From: Bacillus ectoiniformans
GTDB lineage: Bacteria > Bacillota > Bacilli > Bacillales > Domibacillaceae
Length of the DNA: 64,000 nucleotides
Reading direction: 5' to 3'
NCBI RefSeq assembly: GCF_016908875.1
Contig: NZ_JAFBES010000006.1
Location: forward strand, 1 to 64,000
A program made the translations under genes and the position numbers. Below the pieces are notes generated by a model, which was given only the letters and a program-made list of their open reading frames with translations, did no database searches and had not been told where the DNA came from. Positions 60,936-64,000 of the stretch are shown piece by piece; the stretch's first letter is position 1, and every line of letters starts with the position of its first letter.

Positions 60936-61616
60936 ATGGAAAACACAGTGAATTTTAATGATATTTTAAAACAAAGCTTTTTAAATGACTTTATGTTTGG
61001 CAATTTATCTGCTGTGGATGTTCTCCTCGGATTGTTAACCGCGTTCTTAGCGGGTGCCCTTATATACGGTGTGTATAAACACACGTATAAAGGAGTCTTA
61101 TACAGCCCGAGCTTCAATGCGACGCTGCCAGTTATGACAATGATTACTTGCCTCGTCATCATGACCATCAGTACAAATGTTGTTTTGTCACTTGGCATGG
61201 TTGGCGCGCTCAGTATCGTTCGCTTCCGAACCGCTATTAAAGATCCCCTAGATATTGTGTTTATGTTCTGGTCCATTTCTGCAGGAATATCTAGCGGTGC
61301 CGGGCTCTACTTTTTAACTTTGTTTGGTGTTGTTATCATTGCTGGAGTCATCGTCGCCTTATCACGGAAAAAACATGCAGATACGATGTATTTGCTCGTC
61401 ATTCACTATTCAGCCGAAGCGAATGAAGACGTGAAACGTGAACTTCAAAAATTGAGTTATACACTGAAATCAAAAATTGTCCGCAAAGAAATCGTTGAAC
61501 TAACCGCTGAAATCCGATTGAAAATTGACAACACTGCATTTATGAATCAGCTTGGGAACCTAGACGGGGTGCGCGATGTATCACTCGTCCAATACAACGG
61601 AGATTATGCAGTTTAA
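60936..61616 (+). CDS. DUF4956 membrane protein
   Basis: 226 residues. Three to four helices (about 27-45, 63-85, 103-150), with VGALSIVRFRTAIKDPLDIVFMFWSI as the family signature, then a cytoplasmic alpha/beta domain (about 150-226). GGAGG precedes the ATG. Partner of the VTC-domain gene; last gene of the operon. Confidence 0.88.
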   Translation: MENTVNFNDILKQSFLNDFMFGNLSAVDVLLGLLTAFLAGALIYGVYKHTYKGVLYSPSFNATLPVMTMITCLVIMTISTNVVLSLGMVGALSIVRFRTAIKDPLDIVFMFWSISAGISSGAGLYFLTLFGVVIIAGVIVALSRKKHADTMYLLVIHYSAEANEDVKRELQKLSYTLKSKIVRKEIVELTAEIRLKIDNTAFMNQLGNLDGVRDVSLVQYNGDYAV

Positions 61617-61647
61617 ATCCAGACTTTCATTAAACAGCACCCATGGA

Positions 61648-62322
61648 CTATTTCTGATAAGTGTCTCCTTTACGTACAAAAGCCGGAAAGTGGTGTTTAT
61701 CACTGAACTTCCGGCTTTTTTCATCTTCGACTACCGTCCATACTTGGATCCGTCCCCATCGCTGGTTTTGAATGATCAACATATCCGGATGCCTCTTGTG
61801 TATTTCATTTAACAGAGTGCGATAGGCTGCTTGCATTTCTTCTAGTACAGCCGGCCGGTCTCGAAAATAATAATCAAGATCATCCACCGTATCAAAGAAC
61901 ACACCGTCTAGTTTCTGATCAGCTATATAATGTTCCACTTTCCATAACAAGGCTTGCCGATAATGTTCTTCTCTTATATCCATCACATAGGTATCCCACT
62001 CTTTTATATAAATCTTTTCACCATCCACTTTTGCATAGTCCGTTTCTTGAACCCTATCTTTTAATTCGGCATTCCAATTCTCCAGCTGCATGAGGCTCAC
62101 ATAGCCAAATAGCTTTACCCCTTTGCTTTTTAAAACGTTCAAGTCATCTTCTTTAAATGCTGTTGCTTCAATAATAGCGGCATCTAGCTTAGAAAGTTCG
62201 GTTATTTTTTCTTTATCAGGTTTTCCATAAAATATTTGAAATGTTTTTATTTGATGAAGAGGATTCAACCACAATGTATCCATCACTACCTTTCCTAATA
62301 ATATAGCGCATACTATTAGCAA
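61648..62322 (-). pseudogene. PelA-type glycoside hydrolase (GH114/GH166-like), C-terminally truncated
   Basis: 224 residues from TTG 62322 (a CTG a few codons earlier is possible). A hydrophobic N-terminus (LLIVCAILLGKVV) is a signal or anchor. TIM-barrel blocks are visible: FQIFYGKPDKEKI, DAAIIEATAF, GVKLFGYVSLMQLENW, LDGVFFDTVDDLDYYF and the strand MLIIQNQRWG. Homology then stops and the frame reads through the pel terminator to a stop at 61648. The later strands, where family members carry a catalytic Glu, are missing, so the enzyme is probably inactive. It would be the hydrolase half split from PelA. Confidence 0.65.
61678..61722 (+). terminator. pel operon terminator
   Basis: AAAAGCCGGAA (61678-61688) pairs with TTCCGGCTTTT (61709-61719), then more T. 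It also lies inside the 3' end of the convergent hydrolase frame. Confidence 0.85.
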
Positions 62323-62433
62323 AATTTGACCTGTTTTTTTTCGCAGTCAACTCACCCGCCTCGCTTGTCACTCACCTTCATATCTGCTATAGAATTTTAT
62401 GTTTGAGTGTTCACTATATTGTTATCTGTTCAA

Positions 62434-62462
62434 CAAAAAAAGGACGGAAACTTTCTCCCTCC
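62434..62462 (-). terminator. desR terminator
   Basis: On the minus strand GGAGGGA and TTCCGTCC form an imperfect stem, followed by T7, ten bases past the desR stop. Confidence 0.6.
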
Positions 62463-62472
62463 TTCTCACTGT

Positions 62473-63072
62473 TTATTTAAACCAGCCCTTTTCTTTTGAC
62501 TGAGAAATGGCTTCAATTCGATTCTTCACTTCCAGCTTTTCAAAAATGGTGGAAATATAGTTGCGCACGGTGCCATTTTTTATTTGGAGCTGTTCCGCAA
62601 TCTCTTTCGTGTTTTTCCCTTCAGCTACGAGTTCCAGCACTTCTTTTTCCCGTTCGGTTAAAGGATTCTCTTCGCTGTAAAAATCATCCATTAGTTCTGG
62701 CGCATATATTTTTCTGCCTTTCATAATGCTGCGGATCGAGCTTGCCAATTCTTCACTGGGACTGTCTTTCAGCAAATATCCGCTTACTTTCGCTTTTAAT
62801 GCTCGTTGAAAATAACCGGTGCGGGCAAACGTCGTTAAAATGATGACTTTACAGCCGTTCTCTTTTAATTCTTCTGCCGCTTCAAGACCGCTTTTTCCTG
62901 GCATTTCGATGTCCATGATACAAACGTCCGGCTTCAGTTGCTTGACAAGCTTAATCGCTTCTTCGCCATTCGCTGCCTTCCCCACCACTTCCATATCATC
63001 TTCTAAGCTAAGCAAGGAACCCAAGGCTCCGAGCAACATACGCTGATCTTCGGCAATTACTATTCGAATCAT
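62473..63072 (-). CDS. desR: Response regulator DesR (NarL/FixJ family)
   Basis: 199 residues. Receiver with acidic pair ED (8-9), phospho-acceptor Asp54 in CIMDIEMPG, Thr in ILTTFAR and Lys in LLKDSPSEE. A LuxR-type helix-turn-helix follows: NPLTEREKEVLELVAEGKN, then GTVRNYISTIFEKLEVKNR. Very close to B. subtilis DesR, which switches on the lipid desaturase des in the cold. No des gene is downstream here. It lies 15 bases after desK. Confidence 0.92.
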   Translation of the reverse strand: MIRIVIAEDQRMLLGALGSLLSLEDDMEVVGKAANGEEAIKLVKQLKPDVCIMDIEMPGKSGLEAAEELKENGCKVIILTTFARTGYFQRALKAKVSGYLLKDSPSEELASSIRSIMKGRKIYAPELMDDFYSEENPLTEREKEVLELVAEGKNTKEIAEQLQIKNGTVRNYISTIFEKLEVKNRIEAISQSKEKGWFK

Positions 63073-63087
63073 TAAAGTTCCTCCCCG

Positions 63088-64000
63088 TTACCCCTTATGC
63101 TTCACATCATGTGGCACAACCATTACCACGGTTGTTCCTTCTTCTTCTAAGATTTCAAGCGTCCCATTGACAAATTCCAGTCTCTCTCTCATGCCTAACA
63201 AACCGCTGCCTTTACCGAAATCATTTTCTTTAAAGCCGACGCCATTATCTTTTACCGTCAATATTGTTTCATTTGAAGATTGTTCAATTGAGATCTGGCA
63301 GGAGGTAGCTTGGCTATGTTTCACCACATTCGTCACTGCTTCTTTCATACACATACTCAAAATGTTCTCAAGAAATAAAGACAAATGGGCTGTTTTAAAT
63401 TCCTCATCACTAACCAGTTCGATCTGGGCTGCTTTCAGTATTTGTTTCACAAGAACGATTTCATCTTTTAACCGGATGCCCCGCATGGAAGAAACCATTT
63501 TCCTTACTTCGTTTAAGGCGGTTCTTGCTGTTTGCTGAACATCTTTTAATTCACTTCGAGCCTGCTCAGGATCTTTGGAGATTAATTTGCTGGCTAAATC
63601 ACTTTTTAAACCGATCATCGAAAGCTTTTGCCCCAGCGTATCATGCAGATCACGGGCAATCCTTTGACGCTCTTCTTGTTTCACTAATTCAGAAATTCTG
63701 TCATTCGCATCTTTCAGCTTTTCTTCAAGCACCTCTTGTTTCTTGCGGTTAAATAAATTAAACGGCATTAAGATGACACTGATATACACAATGACAATAA
63801 ACGGAAGCTGCTTTAGAAATGTTTCATTCTGCAGCACAATATTGTAGTTTATCGCAATCGTTGTTGACACTAAATGAATGACATACAACGTAATAAAAGC
63901 CACGCGGCTCTTAATATTGCCGTTGTAATAAGCAATATAAAAGGCAAAATAGACAAATTGAAACAGAATGGTCATTGTCATTGAAATGGCAATTAAAATA
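63088..64000 (-). CDS. desK: Sensor histidine kinase DesK, partial (5' end outside window)
   Basis: The frame stays open to the window edge, so the start and first helices are missing. Membrane helices (about the first 80 residues seen) lead into the HisKA_3 motif RQRIARDLHDTLGQKLSMIG with the phospho-His, then HATPase_c with NVVKHSQAT, DNGVGF and GLLGMRERLEF. High similarity to B. subtilis DesK, the membrane-thickness thermosensor that acts on DesR. The missing N-terminal part is expected to hold the rest of the sensor helices. Confidence 0.92.
   Translation of the reverse strand, partial: ILIAISMTMTILFQFVYFAFYIAYYNGNIKSRVAFITLYVIHLVSTTIAINYNIVLQNETFLKQLPFIVIVYISVILMPFNLFNRKKQEVLEEKLKDANDRISELVKQEERQRIARDLHDTLGQKLSMIGLKSDLASKLISKDPEQARSELKDVQQTARTALNEVRKMVSSMRGIRLKDEIVLVKQILKAAQIELVSDEEFKTAHLSLFLENILSMCMKEAVTNVVKHSQATSCQISIEQSSNETILTVKDNGVGFKENDFGKGSGLLGMRERLEFVNGTLEILEEEGTTVVMVVPHDVKHKG

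Overview
The window comes from a low-GC, endospore-forming Firmicute of the Bacillaceae. The signs are strong AGGAGG-type ribosome sites, frequent GTG/TTG starts, a small acid-soluble spore protein (sspH), an Fnr with the Bacillus-type C-terminal cysteine cluster, YwiC and DesK/DesR homologues, and Pel genes without the outer-membrane parts pelB and pelC. No rRNA, tRNA or CRISPR array was seen.

Region 1 (1-20.2 kb) is accessory DNA. A decayed IS66 transposase lies at the left edge. Twelve tightly coupled minus-strand genes follow (17572 to 631): HsdS-like protein, small winged-helix-like protein, N6-adenine methylase, second HsdS, two unknown proteins, a 1349-residue P-loop ATPase, a third unknown, NurA-like nuclease, HerA-like ATPase, a small possible PD-(D/E)xK-like protein, and a Ser/Thr kinase with a repeat tail. 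There is no HsdR. I read this as a methylation-guided phage-defence operon in which ATPases, HerA-NurA and a kinase replace the usual restriction motor. It is the best candidate for an under-described system. The right flank is an IS graveyard: a pseudogenised IS4-family element with both ends visible, a recombinase tail and an IS21 remnant.

Region 2 (20.2-26 kb) holds a fatty-acid or phenylacetate-type acyl-CoA cluster (thiolase, two hotdog thioesterases, enoyl-CoA hydratase, and a second thiolase that has lost its N-terminal half), followed by an SLH-anchored surface hydrolase.

Region 3 (26-48 kb) is an anaerobic respiration island: molybdenum cofactor synthesis (moaA, mobA, mobB, moaC, moaB, moaD, moaE, moeA, moeB), Fnr, a Crp-like protein with no DNA-binding domain, an RIC-type iron-sulfur repair protein, a chemoreceptor, a NarK transporter fused to a PAS domain, and a five-gene operon for a molybdopterin reductase with 4Fe-4S, Rieske and cytochrome-b-like subunits. 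No narGHJI is present. Ten start regions carry TGTGA-N6-TCACA-type boxes, most with a -10 hexamer exactly where a class II Fnr promoter (-41.5) needs it. One of these drives a transcript of about 160 nt that ends in a terminator, so it is a candidate Fnr-controlled small RNA or micropeptide gene.

Region 4 (48-50.5 kb) has small spore or unknown genes, a tandem 135-bp duplication and a lipoprotein. Region 5 (50.8-62.3 kb) is a Gram-positive Pel exopolysaccharide operon. Its first gene fuses a UDP-sugar epimerase to PelD and keeps a c-di-GMP I-site (RTND) beside a destroyed GGDEF motif. PelE, a PelA-like deacetylase, PelF and PelG follow, then CotH, a VTC-type domain and DUF4956. A convergent PelA-type hydrolase gene is cut short. 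The window ends in desR and a partial desK, the membrane-fluidity two-component system.
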